DNA from: Rubrobacter sp.
GTDB taxonomy: Bacteria > Actinomycetota > Rubrobacteria > Rubrobacterales > Rubrobacteraceae
Length of the DNA stretch: 14,259 nucleotides
Reading direction: 5' to 3'
NCBI GenBank assembly: GCA_016781775.1
Contig: JADDPR010000297.1
Span: 1 to 14,259, forward strand
The notes below the pieces were generated by a model that was not told the origin of the DNA, ran no database searches, and saw nothing but the letters and a program-made list of their open reading frames with translations. The number at the start of each line of letters is the position of its first letter. Positions within the stretch are counted from its first letter, which is position 1. Positions 1 to 6,869 of this stretch are shown here, piece after piece. The translations under genes and the position numbers were made by a program.

Positions 1-53
1 CGCTGCCTGACTACTCGAGGCGCCTCATCGTCCAGGCCGAGCTCAAGGCCTAA
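1..53 (+). CDS. C-terminal end of an unidentified protein (5' end outside window)
   Basis: An open frame enters from the left edge and ends at TAA (51-53). Its last residues read LPDYSRRLIVQAELKA. I do not recognise the family from this short tail. A strong hairpin follows within 30 bases, consistent with a real gene end. Its place upstream of a xylulokinase makes a sugar-metabolism gene possible, but the sequence does not show it. Confidence 0.5.
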   Translation, partial: LPDYSRRLIVQAELKA

Positions 54-81
54 GGCCCCCGGGCCAAAGAGCGCTGCAATG

Positions 82-120
82 GGGGAGGGGGGCGGTCCCA
101 CGGGGGCCGCCCCCCTCCCC
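82..120 (+). terminator. Strong GC hairpin, probable terminator of the left-edge gene
   Basis: Positions 82-95 pair perfectly with 107-120 (14 bp). A T-G wobble and three more C-G pairs (96-99 with 103-106) extend the stem to 18 bp around a three-base ACG loop. No T-tract follows (the next bases are TCGTTGGG), so it is not a canonical Rho-independent terminator. Hairpins without T-tracts are common gene ends in high-GC actinobacteria. It lies 28 bases after the upstream stop codon. Confidence 0.6.
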
Positions 121-217
121 TCGTTGGGCCCTTTCCCCGGTGAGCCACCGAGGAGAGGCTCGAACGCTGTAGTATGCTCACGGCCGTATTCGGCGCGACT
201 CTTCAGGGAGGTCTCGT

Positions 218-451
218 ATGCACCACCGCAGGTTAGGCCGAACGGCCCAGCCCATCGACGAGGTCGGCTACGGGACGCGTGGAATAGGCGTGACGGCCTC
301 CCGTCGTCGGCGTCTCGGCCGCCCGGTCAGCCGATGCCCGTCCAACGGCGCCGCAGGAATACGTTCGAGCAAGCCTTGCATAAGGGGCGGGGCGTCGGGC
401 ATGTGGCGGTGCGAGCAAGAAAGCCGAGCGGCTGAAGTGCCGACGGTCTGA
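218..451 (+). pseudogene. Aldo/keto reductase 5' remnant, now a 77-codon leader frame before xylB
   Basis: ATG at 218 has an excellent ribosome site (AGGGAGG at 205-211, spacing 6). The first residues, MHHRRLGRTAQPIDEVGYG then TRGIG, fit the N-terminal strand of aldo/keto reductases (M-x-x-R-x-LGRT-x-x-x-[VI]-x-E-[VI]-G-[YF]-G-T-W-GIG). The usual Trp in GTWGIG is Arg here. After about residue 26 the similarity stops and the frame becomes Arg/Ser/Gly-rich, with none of the DTA..YG or catalytic Lys/His motifs of the ~300-residue family. A faint echo (EQALHKG) appears in another frame near 365-390, suggesting frameshift and deletion. The frame ends at TGA 449-451, one base before the xylB ATG. 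Family origin is inferred from the N-terminal pattern alone; whether the 77-residue product is made is unknown. Confidence 0.55.
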
Positions 452-452
452 G

Positions 453-1952
453 ATGCTTCTAGGCCTCGACCTCGGAACGGGCTCCGCCAAGGCCGTGCTC
501 GTCGACGAGCACGGAGCCCTGTTGGGCGAGGGGGCCGCGTCCTACCGCGTGCGTTCGCCGCAGCCCGGCTGGGCTGAGTCGGACCCTGAGGATTGGTGGA
601 GGGCTTGCACGGCCGCGGTTCGGGCCGCGGTGGGGGAGAGGGGCCCCGAGGTGCGTGGTTTGGGGCTCTCCGGGCAGATGCACGGGGTCGTCCTCTCGGA
701 TGCCGGCGGGCAGCCCCTGCGGCCCGCCGTCCTGTGGGCCGATGCTCGCTCCGTCGCCGAGCTTGCGGCTTATCGGGCGTTGGCTTCGGGGCTTCTGAGT
801 GCTCTTGCGAACCCGCCGGCGGTCGGGATGGCGGGGCCGAGCCTGCTGTGGCTTCGGGAGAACGAGGGCGCGTCGTACCGGGCGGCGCGGTGGGCGCTCC
901 AGCCGAAGGACTGGCTCAGGCTCCGGCTTACCGAGGAGGCCGCGGCCGAGCCGTCGGACGCCTCCGCCACCCTGCTCTACGACCTCGACGCTGACGGGTG
1001 GGCGTGGCCGGTCATCGAGGCTCTGGGCCTGCGCGCCGGGCTTCTGGCCCCGCTCGTGCCCTCGGCGGCGGAGGCCGGGACGCTCGGGGAAGGGGTTGCC
1101 CGGGAGCTTGGCCTCCCGGCGGCCATACCGGTCGCGGCCGGGGCGGGGGACACGGCGGCCGCAGCCCTCGGCATGGGCCTCCTGGAGGAGGGCGTCGTGC
1201 AGCTTACGGTCGGGACGGGCGGCCAGATCCTGGCCCCCCGCAGGCTACCGTCCCCCGACCCCGCCCGCCGCACCCACCTCTTCCGCGCCGCCCACGAAGA
1301 TCCATCCGGGCGCTTCTACGCGCTGGCGGCCGTCCAGAACGCGGGGCTCGCCCTCGAATGGGTGCTCGGCGTGCTCGAAGTCTCCTGGGAGGAGGCCTAC
1401 CGCGAGGCCTTCGACGTGCCCCCCGGCGCCGGGGGCGCCGTCTTCCTCCCGTACCTCAGCGGGGAGCGCACCCCCCACTTCGATCCCGGAGCGCGCGGCG
1501 CCTGGGTCGGGCTGAGGCTCGGTCACGGCCGCGGGCACCTCCTGCGGGCGGCCTTCGAGGGGGTGGCGTTCGCGCTGCGAGAGGGGCTGGACGCCCTGGA
1601 GGCCGCCGGGATACGCGCCCCCGAGCTCCGGCTCGCGGGAGGGGGGACCGCCGAGGAGCCCTGGCGCCGGCTGCTCGCGGACATCCTCGGCCGCCCCCTG
1701 CTGACCCTCCCCACGAGCGCCGCGTCCGTCGCCTCGGCCCGGGGCGCCGCGCTCCTGGCGGGCATCGCCGCCGGGATCTACGAGACGGCCGCCGAGACGC
1801 TGCCCCTCGCCCCAGAGCCCACGGACGTCGTGACCCCGAAGGAGCCGGAAGCCTACGAGCGGGTCTACGCCGGGTACCGGGAGACATCCGCGGCTGCAAG
1901 AACAGCCCCCCGGAATGTGAGCGGAGCCGCTCCGCCGACGGACCCGTCTTGA
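453..1952 (+). CDS. xylB: Xylulokinase (FGGY sugar kinase)
   Basis: Predicted cytosolic kinase that phosphorylates D-xylulose to xylulose 5-phosphate with ATP, feeding the pentose phosphate pathway. The 499 residues match the family's ~480-500. The first ATPase-fold domain opens with LDLGTGSAKAVLVD (4-18); SGQMHG (73-78) is the sugar-contact motif typical of XylB; AVLWADAR is at 92-99. Asp233 in GAGDTAAAALG is the expected catalytic base. The second domain carries VGTGGQ (253-258), YLSGERTPHFDPGARG (334-349, the FGGY signature region) and LAGGGTAEEPWRRLLAD (394-410, nucleotide side). The last ~20 residues (rich in Ala/Pro/Thr) run past the conserved core. ATG 453 has no convincing Shine-Dalgarno sequence and sits one base after the stop of the preceding leader frame, so reinitiation is plausible. 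Specificity for xylulose over other FGGY substrates rests on the GQMHG motif and overall length. Confidence 0.9.
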   Translation: MLLGLDLGTGSAKAVLVDEHGALLGEGAASYRVRSPQPGWAESDPEDWWRACTAAVRAAVGERGPEVRGLGLSGQMHGVVLSDAGGQPLRPAVLWADARSVAELAAYRALASGLLSALANPPAVGMAGPSLLWLRENEGASYRAARWALQPKDWLRLRLTEEAAAEPSDASATLLYDLDADGWAWPVIEALGLRAGLLAPLVPSAAEAGTLGEGVARELGLPAAIPVAAGAGDTAAAALGMGLLEEGVVQLTVGTGGQILAPRRLPSPDPARRTHLFRAAHEDPSGRFYALAAVQNAGLALEWVLGVLEVSWEEAYREAFDVPPGAGGAVFLPYLSGERTPHFDPGARGAWVGLRLGHGRGHLLRAAFEGVAFALREGLDALEAAGIRAPELRLAGGGTAEEPWRRLLADILGRPLLTLPTSAASVASARGAALLAGIAAGIYETAAETLPLAPEPTDVVTPKEPEAYERVYAGYRETSAAARTAPRNVSGAAPPTDPS

Positions 1953-2009
1953 TACATTAACGTAGCTACATGAAACGGATACTCCACAAGATTGAGGGGG
2001 CCCGTCGCC

Positions 2010-3416
2010 TTGCTGAGTAGGGACCTTGAAAGGGCCATTCTGGGGGAGAGAGATCTCCGGTGGATGCTGGCCGATGCGGTAAGCCGCGCCCTGGAGCACG
2101 ACGATGCCCCCGCCGCGGGGGAGAGGGTCTTGCGGGTCGAGGTGCCCGCCGGGCACCTCGACCCGCTGCGCTGGCTCGCGGCCCAGTCCGTGAGGCCGCG
2201 GTCCTTCTGGGAGGGTCGCGAGGACGGGGTCGCCGTGGCAGCCGTCGGGGTGGCGGACCTCGTGGAGGGCGACGACGTCCCGCTGCGGGAGCGAATCGCT
2301 CCCTTACCGGCGAGGCCCGCGGCGGCCCGTTATTACGGCGGGCTGCGCTTCGATCCCGGCCGTCACGACGGCGAGGAGTGGGGGGCGTTCGGGGGGTACC
2401 GCTTCGTCCTGCCGCGCTTCGAGGTTCGTCGTGGGGGTGACGAGACGGTGCTAGCTTGCAACCTGGTCGTGCCGCGCGACGCGGGGAGTACCGGGGAATT
2501 GCTGGACGAGGTGGGGGGCATGTCGTTGCCGGGTGAGGCCCCGGGACCCACCGGTTCTTTGCCGACGCCCATCTCGCGGGCCGACAGGCCGGATCTGGAG
2601 GGGTGGCGGGGGAACGTAAGGTCCGCGCTCGACTCCTTCGCGGCAGGGGAGATGGACAAGGTCGTCCTCGCGCGCCGGGTCGAGCTCGGTTTCGGGGAGG
2701 ACGTCGACGCGCTCGTGTTGATGGAGAGCCTGAGGGCCGCGACCCCGAACTGCTTCCATTTCCTCGTGGAGCCGGAGGAGGGGGTGGCGTTCGTGGGGGC
2801 GTCGCCGGAGAGGCTCTTCCGGCGCGAGGGGCGCCAGATCTTTAGCGAGGCCGTCGCCGGCACCCGGCCCCGCAGCGACTCGGCGATCGGCGACGCGGAG
2901 CTGCGCGACGAGCTTCTGAGGAGCGCCAAGGATCAGGCCGAGCACTCCTTCGTTCGGATCAGCATAAGGGAGAGCCTGGGCGCGTTGTGCGCAGAGCTGG
3001 AGGTCGAGGACGAGGCCTCCGAGATGAAGCTCGCGCGGGGGCGGCATCTCGTATCCAAGATACGGGGCACCTTGCGGGAGGGTGTGGCGGACGGCGAGGT
3101 GCTCGCCGCGCTGCATCCGACGCCGGCGGTGGGGGGCTACCCGAAGGAGGAGGCGCTGGGGGAGATCCGGGCCCTCGAGCCCTTCGACCGGGGGTGGTAC
3201 GCGGGGCCCATAGGGTGGCTCGGGGCGGACGGGGCGGAGTTCGCGGTCGGGATACGCTCCGGGCTCGTCAGGAGGCGCACGCTCGCGCTGTACTCCGGGG
3301 CGGGGATCGTCGTCGGCTCGACCCCCGACGGGGAGTGGGCGGAGATAGAGCAGAAGATCTCGGACTTCACCAAGGTGTTCGGGCTTGACCCCGAAGAGCA
3401 CGACACCGGTTCTTAA
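2010..3416 (+). CDS. menF: Isochorismate synthase, menaquinone pathway
   Basis: Converts chorismate to isochorismate with Mg2+, the entry step to menaquinone; cytosolic. The C-terminal chorismate-binding domain is complete. Counted from the longer TTG at 1992, it has DKVVLARR (222-229, with the general-base Lys), ASPERLFRREG (270-280), SEAVAGTRPR (285-294), KDQAEHSFV (313-321), HPTPAVGGYPKEEAL (375-389), FDRGWYAGPIGW (398-409) and GEWAEIEQKISDF (447-459, metal-binding Glu). The divergent N-terminal half is usual for MenF/EntC/DhbC proteins. I chose the TTG at 2010 because AGGGGG (1995-2000) lies 9 bases before it; the in-frame TTG at 1992 lacks such a site and would add six residues. The gene overlaps menD by 32 bp. 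EntC/DhbC (siderophore) or salicylate synthase are the alternatives; the following menDHBCE genes settle it as MenF. Confidence 0.93.
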   Translation: MLSRDLERAILGERDLRWMLADAVSRALEHDDAPAAGERVLRVEVPAGHLDPLRWLAAQSVRPRSFWEGREDGVAVAAVGVADLVEGDDVPLRERIAPLPARPAAARYYGGLRFDPGRHDGEEWGAFGGYRFVLPRFEVRRGGDETVLACNLVVPRDAGSTGELLDEVGGMSLPGEAPGPTGSLPTPISRADRPDLEGWRGNVRSALDSFAAGEMDKVVLARRVELGFGEDVDALVLMESLRAATPNCFHFLVEPEEGVAFVGASPERLFRREGRQIFSEAVAGTRPRSDSAIGDAELRDELLRSAKDQAEHSFVRISIRESLGALCAELEVEDEASEMKLARGRHLVSKIRGTLREGVADGEVLAALHPTPAVGGYPKEEALGEIRALEPFDRGWYAGPIGWLGADGAEFAVGIRSGLVRRRTLALYSGAGIVVGSTPDGEWAEIEQKISDFTKVFGLDPEEHDTGS

Positions 3417-5133
3417 CCGCCTCTGGGCGGACCTGATCGTCGAGGAGCTCGTGCGCTCGGGCGTCGGCCTCTTCTGCGTCGCGCCGGGTTCGCGCTCGAC
3501 GCCGCTCGTCGCGGCCCTCGCCGCCAACCCCAGGGCCCGCTCCCTCATCCACTTCGACGAACGCGGCACGGCGTTCGCCGCCCTCGGGTACGCCAGGGCT
3601 ACCGGAGGGCCTGCGGCCTGGATCACAACCTCCGGCACCGCCGTCGCCAACGGGCTGCCCGCCGTGGTCGAGGCCTCCGTCGACGGCGTGCCCATGATCC
3701 TGCTGACCGCCGACCGACCGTCCGAACTCCGCCAAACCGGCGCCAACCAGACGATAGACCAGCCCGACCTCTTCGGCGACTACATCCGTTGGCGCTTCGA
3801 CCTGCCGGCCCCGGACCCTGGCATACAGCCAGCCGTGGTCCTCACCACCGTGGACCAGGCCGTCTACCGCTCCCGGCGCGCTCCGTCCGGCCCGGTGCAC
3901 CTGAACCTCATGTTCCGCGAGCCCTTCTTGCCGGCCCCGGACGAAGAGCTCGCGACCGGACCGACCTCGTGGAGCAGAGGCGGCGAGCCCTACACCCGCT
4001 ACGCCGCCACGAAGCCCGCCGTGGACGCAGGGGAGGTAGAGTCCATCCGGGACGTGCTCCGCCCCGTCGAACGCGGCCTCGTCGTCGCCGGGCGGCTCGC
4101 CTCCCGCACGCAGGGCGAGGCCGCGGTAGGGCTCGCGAACGCTCTGGGCTGGCCGCTTCTGCCGGACATCGGCTCCCAGGTCCGGCTCGGCACGGATCCT
4201 GCGAACGTCGTCGCCCACTACGACGCGCTGCTGGGGAGCGAGGAGTTCGCGGCGGCGCACGCGCCCGAGGCCGTGCTCCACGTCGGCGGCCGCGCGCTCT
4301 CCAAGCGCCTCGAAGGTTTCCTGGCCGCGAGCCGCCCCGAGCCGTACGTCGTCCTCCGCGAGAACCCCTTCCGCCTGGACCCCGGCCACATCGTCAGCCA
4401 CAGCGTCGAGGCCGACATCGTGGACTTCTGCGCTTCTCTGGGCGCTATTTTCCCTAAGCGGGATTCGGGGGACGGCTGGCTCGCGGGTTGGCGCGAGGCC
4501 TCCGAGGGGGTAGGGCGGAGCTTGAACCTCCTGCTCCCGAAGGACGGAGCCCTGACCGAGCCGCTCGTGGCGCGCCTCGTCTCGCGGCACGCTCCGGAGG
4601 GGCACGGTCTCGTGGTGGCTAACAGCATGCCGATCCGGGACCTCGACGTCTTCGCCGCGACGGACGGCGCCCCCGTTCCGGTCGCGGCCAACCGGGGCGC
4701 GAGCGGCATAGACGGCACCATCGCCACGACCGCCGGCTTCTCCCGTGGCCTCGGCAAGCCGGTCACGCTCGTTATAGGGGATCTCTCCGTGCTGCACGAT
4801 CTCAACTCGCTCGCCATGCTCCGCGACCTGCCCGTAACCGTTGTCGTCCTGAACAACGACGGCGGCGGCATCTTCTCTTTCCTGCCGGTCGCCGGGCACC
4901 AGGAGTTCTTCGAGCCGTACTTCGGGACGCCCCAGGGCGTAACGTTCGAGCCGGCGGCGACCATGTTCGGGCTCCGCTACGAGAGCCCGCGCACGGCTGC
5001 GGAGTTTCTGGAGGCGTACCGGTCCGCCTGCGCCCGCGAGGGCTCCACCCTGATCGAGGTGAAGACCGACCGCGAGGAGAACTTCGCGCTCCACCGGCAG
5101 CTCTCGGCGGAGATCGGTAGGACCCTTCGCTGA
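3385..5133 (+). CDS. menD: SEPHCHC synthase (2-oxoglutarate decarboxylase family)
   Basis: Thiamine-diphosphate enzyme that joins decarboxylated 2-oxoglutarate to isochorismate, giving 2-succinyl-5-enolpyruvyl-6-hydroxy-3-cyclohexene-1-carboxylate. The 582 residues match the usual ~550-580. N-terminal Pyr domain: VAPGSRSTPL (32-41) and HFDERGTAFAALG (57-69), where Glu59 is the cofactor-activating glutamate; TTSGTAVANGLPAVVEA follows (81-97). C-terminal PP domain: ANRGASGIDGT (435-445), GDLSVLHDLNSL (465-476) and LNNDGGGIFSFLP (489-501), the MenD form of the GDG...NN ThDP motif. The TTG start at 3385 is supported by AAGGTG at 3372-3377 (spacing 7), inside the menF end. The 32-bp overlap indicates translational coupling. 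Confidence 0.95.
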   Translation: MTPKSTTPVLNRLWADLIVEELVRSGVGLFCVAPGSRSTPLVAALAANPRARSLIHFDERGTAFAALGYARATGGPAAWITTSGTAVANGLPAVVEASVDGVPMILLTADRPSELRQTGANQTIDQPDLFGDYIRWRFDLPAPDPGIQPAVVLTTVDQAVYRSRRAPSGPVHLNLMFREPFLPAPDEELATGPTSWSRGGEPYTRYAATKPAVDAGEVESIRDVLRPVERGLVVAGRLASRTQGEAAVGLANALGWPLLPDIGSQVRLGTDPANVVAHYDALLGSEEFAAAHAPEAVLHVGGRALSKRLEGFLAASRPEPYVVLRENPFRLDPGHIVSHSVEADIVDFCASLGAIFPKRDSGDGWLAGWREASEGVGRSLNLLLPKDGALTEPLVARLVSRHAPEGHGLVVANSMPIRDLDVFAATDGAPVPVAANRGASGIDGTIATTAGFSRGLGKPVTLVIGDLSVLHDLNSLAMLRDLPVTVVVLNNDGGGIFSFLPVAGHQEFFEPYFGTPQGVTFEPAATMFGLRYESPRTAAEFLEAYRSACAREGSTLIEVKTDREENFALHRQLSAEIGRTLR

Positions 5134-5188
5134 CGGTCCCGGAGCGTTCGTCCCATCTTCGCGCGGGTGTCCGGAAAGTGGACGAGGG

Positions 5189-6022
5189 GTGAGGGAGGAT
5201 CCTCCGCCCGTCGGGGTGAAGCTGAACTATGTTTCGTACGGGAAACCCAGGAGTCCCGTGGTCCTCTTTCTGCACGGCTTTATGGGGTCTTCGGACGACT
5301 GGCAGGGGGTGACGGCCTCGATCGAGGACCGGGCTTTCGCCTTGACCGTGGATCTACCGGGGCACGGAGCCTCATTGGGGCTCCCGCCCGAGGCTTATAC
5401 CATCGAAGGCGCGGCGCGGGCCGTGATCGGCGTGCTCGACGACGTGGGGGCGGAGCGGGCGACGATCGTCGGCTACTCGATGGGCGGGCGCCTCGCGCTG
5501 TACCTAGCGCTGCGTTACCCGAAGCGCTGCGCCGGCCTCTTTCTGGAGTCGGCCTCTCCGGGGCTGAGGAGCGAGGAGGAACGAAGTTTGCGCCGCGCCG
5601 CCGACGAGGAGAAGGCGCGGCGGTTGGAGTACGAGGACTTCGAGGCGTTTCTATGGGATTGGTACCGGCAGCCGCTCTTCGCGTCGCTGGCGCGGGACGA
5701 GGAGTTGCTCCGGCGTACGGTTGAGGCGCGTCTCCGGAACGATCCGGCGGAGTTGGCGCGGTCCCTGCGGGGGATGGGGACCGGGGCGCAGCCGTCGCTC
5801 TGGGAGGAGCTTGCCGGGCTCCGGGTATCGGCGCTCGCCGTCGCGGGGGAGTTGGACGAGAAGTTCGTCGGGATCTCGCGCCGGATGGCCGAGTCCGCCC
5901 CGCTTGTACGGACCGCCATTATTCCCGGCACGGGGCATAGCGTGCATGCTGAGGCCCCGGAGAGGTACGTCCGGTTGCTGAGAGAATTCCTCTCCGGTCT
6001 TTATAATCTTTCGTATGACTAA
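5189..6022 (+). CDS. menH: SHCHC synthase (MenH, alpha/beta hydrolase fold)
   Basis: Predicted to eliminate pyruvate from the MenD product to give 2-succinyl-6-hydroxy-2,4-cyclohexadiene-1-carboxylate. The 277-residue alpha/beta hydrolase has an oxyanion segment LFLHGFMGSSDDW (26-38), VDLPGHGAS (54-62), nucleophile elbow GYSMGG with Ser97, acid Asp223 in GELDEKF, and His250 in GTGHSVH. Position between menD and menB supports MenH over a generic hydrolase. GTG 5189 is chosen with GGAAAG 10 bases upstream; an in-frame GTG at 5216 would start just before the conserved fold but has no well-placed ribosome site. The 55-bp gap after menD is the largest in the men cluster. Its final codons overlap menB by 8 bp and contain a TATAAT box. 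Confidence 0.88.
   Translation: MREDPPPVGVKLNYVSYGKPRSPVVLFLHGFMGSSDDWQGVTASIEDRAFALTVDLPGHGASLGLPPEAYTIEGAARAVIGVLDDVGAERATIVGYSMGGRLALYLALRYPKRCAGLFLESASPGLRSEEERSLRRAADEEKARRLEYEDFEAFLWDWYRQPLFASLARDEELLRRTVEARLRNDPAELARSLRGMGTGAQPSLWEELAGLRVSALAVAGELDEKFVGISRRMAESAPLVRTAIIPGTGHSVHAEAPERYVRLLREFLSGLYNLSYD
5957..5997. repeat. 9-bp inverted repeat upstream of the internal menB promoter
   Basis: CCGGAGAGG (5957-5965) is the exact reverse complement of CCTCTCCGG (5989-5997), with 23 bases between. A smaller nested repeat GAGAG-aattc-CTCTC lies at 5980-5994. Both sit inside the menH coding end and overlap the -35 region of the TATAAT at 6002. It could be an operator or an RNA hairpin, or chance in GC-rich coding sequence. 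Confidence 0.35.
5978..6007 (+). promoter_or_regulatory. Internal promoter for leaderless menB transcript
   Basis: A perfect TATAAT (6002-6007) lies in an AT-rich patch unusual for this window. CTGAGA (5978-5983, 4/6 to TTGACA) is 18 bp upstream. The menB ATG begins 8 bases after the last T, so transcription would start at or next to the start codon. menB has no Shine-Dalgarno sequence, as expected for a leaderless mRNA. Confidence 0.55.
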
Positions 6023-6866
6023 CGTAGCCTGGGCATCAGCCGGAGAGTTCGAGGACATCAAGTACGAGAAGGCGGAGGGGATCGCGAAGATCACCATCAA
6101 CCGCCCCGAGGTGCGCAACGCCTTCCGTCCGCTGACGGTGAGGGAGATGCAGCGGGCCTTAGAGGATGCGCGCGAGGACCACGAGGTCGGGGTGATCATC
6201 CTCACCGGCGAGGGGCCGGATGCCTTCTGCTCCGGGGGCGACCAGAGGGTGCGCGGCGACGCCGGCTACCTCGAAGACCCCGACGATCCGAGGCGTACCC
6301 CCGGTGGCGCCTCGGTAGGTCGCTTCGACGTCACGGACCTGCACGTGCAGATCCGGCGTTGCCCGAAGCCGGTCGTCGCGATGGTGGCCGGGTATGCCGT
6401 CGGCGGCGGCCACGTCCTGCACGTGGTCTGCGACCTTACGATCGCCGCGGAGAACGCGAAGTTCGGGCAGGTTGGGCCGAAGGTAGGCAGCTTCGACGGC
6501 GGCTTCGGCGCGTCGGTCCTCACCCAGCTTGTGGGACCGAAGAAGGCCAAGGAGATCTGGTTTCTCTGCCGGATGTACTCCGCCGAGGAAGCGTTACGGA
6601 TGGGGCTCGTCAACACGGTCGTGCCGCTCGACGAGCTGGAGGCCGAGACCGTCCGCTGGTGCCGGGAGATGCTGGAGCGCTCGTCCTTCGCGCTGCGCCT
6701 CCTGAAGGCGAGCTTCCACGCCCACGAGGACGGCTTCGCCGGCATACAGCAACTCGCCCACGACGCGAACCTCCTGTTCTACGGGAGCGAAGAAGCCCAG
6801 GAGGGACGCGACGCCTACAGGGAGAAGCGCAAGCCGGACTTCTCCAAATTCCCCCACCGCCCGTAA
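6015..6866 (+). CDS. menB: 1,4-dihydroxy-2-naphthoyl-CoA synthase (type I, crotonase fold)
   Basis: Closes the second ring: o-succinylbenzoyl-CoA to 1,4-dihydroxy-2-naphthoyl-CoA, by an intramolecular Claisen condensation. The 283 residues have the crotonase oxyanion motifs AFCSGGDQRVRG (70-81) and AGYAVGGGHVLHVVCD (125-140), then FGQVGPKVGSFDGGFGAS (150-167), IWFLCRMYSAEEALRMGLVN (181-200) and the C-terminal KRKPDFSKF (271-279) typical of MenB. In the FGQxG segment this protein has Gly154, as in the bicarbonate-dependent type I enzymes (E. coli FGQTG), rather than the Asp of mycobacterial type II (QTDAD). The usual Thr is Val153. Trp182 of the type I bicarbonate pocket is kept. The ATG at 6015 overlaps the menH end by 8 bp and has no ribosome site. 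A TATAAT at 6002-6007 suggests additional leaderless expression. Confidence 0.96.
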   Translation: MTNVAWASAGEFEDIKYEKAEGIAKITINRPEVRNAFRPLTVREMQRALEDAREDHEVGVIILTGEGPDAFCSGGDQRVRGDAGYLEDPDDPRRTPGGASVGRFDVTDLHVQIRRCPKPVVAMVAGYAVGGGHVLHVVCDLTIAAENAKFGQVGPKVGSFDGGFGASVLTQLVGPKKAKEIWFLCRMYSAEEALRMGLVNTVVPLDELEAETVRWCREMLERSSFALRLLKASFHAHEDGFAGIQQLAHDANLLFYGSEEAQEGRDAYREKRKPDFSKFPHRP

Positions 6867-6869
6867 ACC

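Noticed and set aside
998..1960. 320-codon frame inside xylB in another phase
   Set aside because: Extreme Arg/Gly/Pro composition typical of out-of-phase reading in GC-rich genes.
1949..1977. TTGATA at 1949 as a menF promoter -35
   Set aside because: No acceptable -10 occurs at 16-18 bp spacing; the TACATG nearby is only 12 bp away. An 8-bp palindrome GTAGCTAC at 1962-1969 is too short to call an operator.
2451..3746. 431-codon antisense frame over menF/menD
   Set aside because: Low-complexity Arg/Pro/Gly-rich translation with no domain; a shadow of menF and menD.
3367..5094. 575-codon open frame antisense to menD
   Set aside because: GC-rich codon bias keeps the opposite strand open. The translation has no recognisable motifs and lies wholly over a clear menD with intact ThDP motifs.
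5194..5205. 12-bp perfect palindrome GGAGGATCCTCC near the menH start
   Set aside because: It has no loop, lies within coding sequence just after the GTG, and has no partner copy in the window; chance is the simpler reading.
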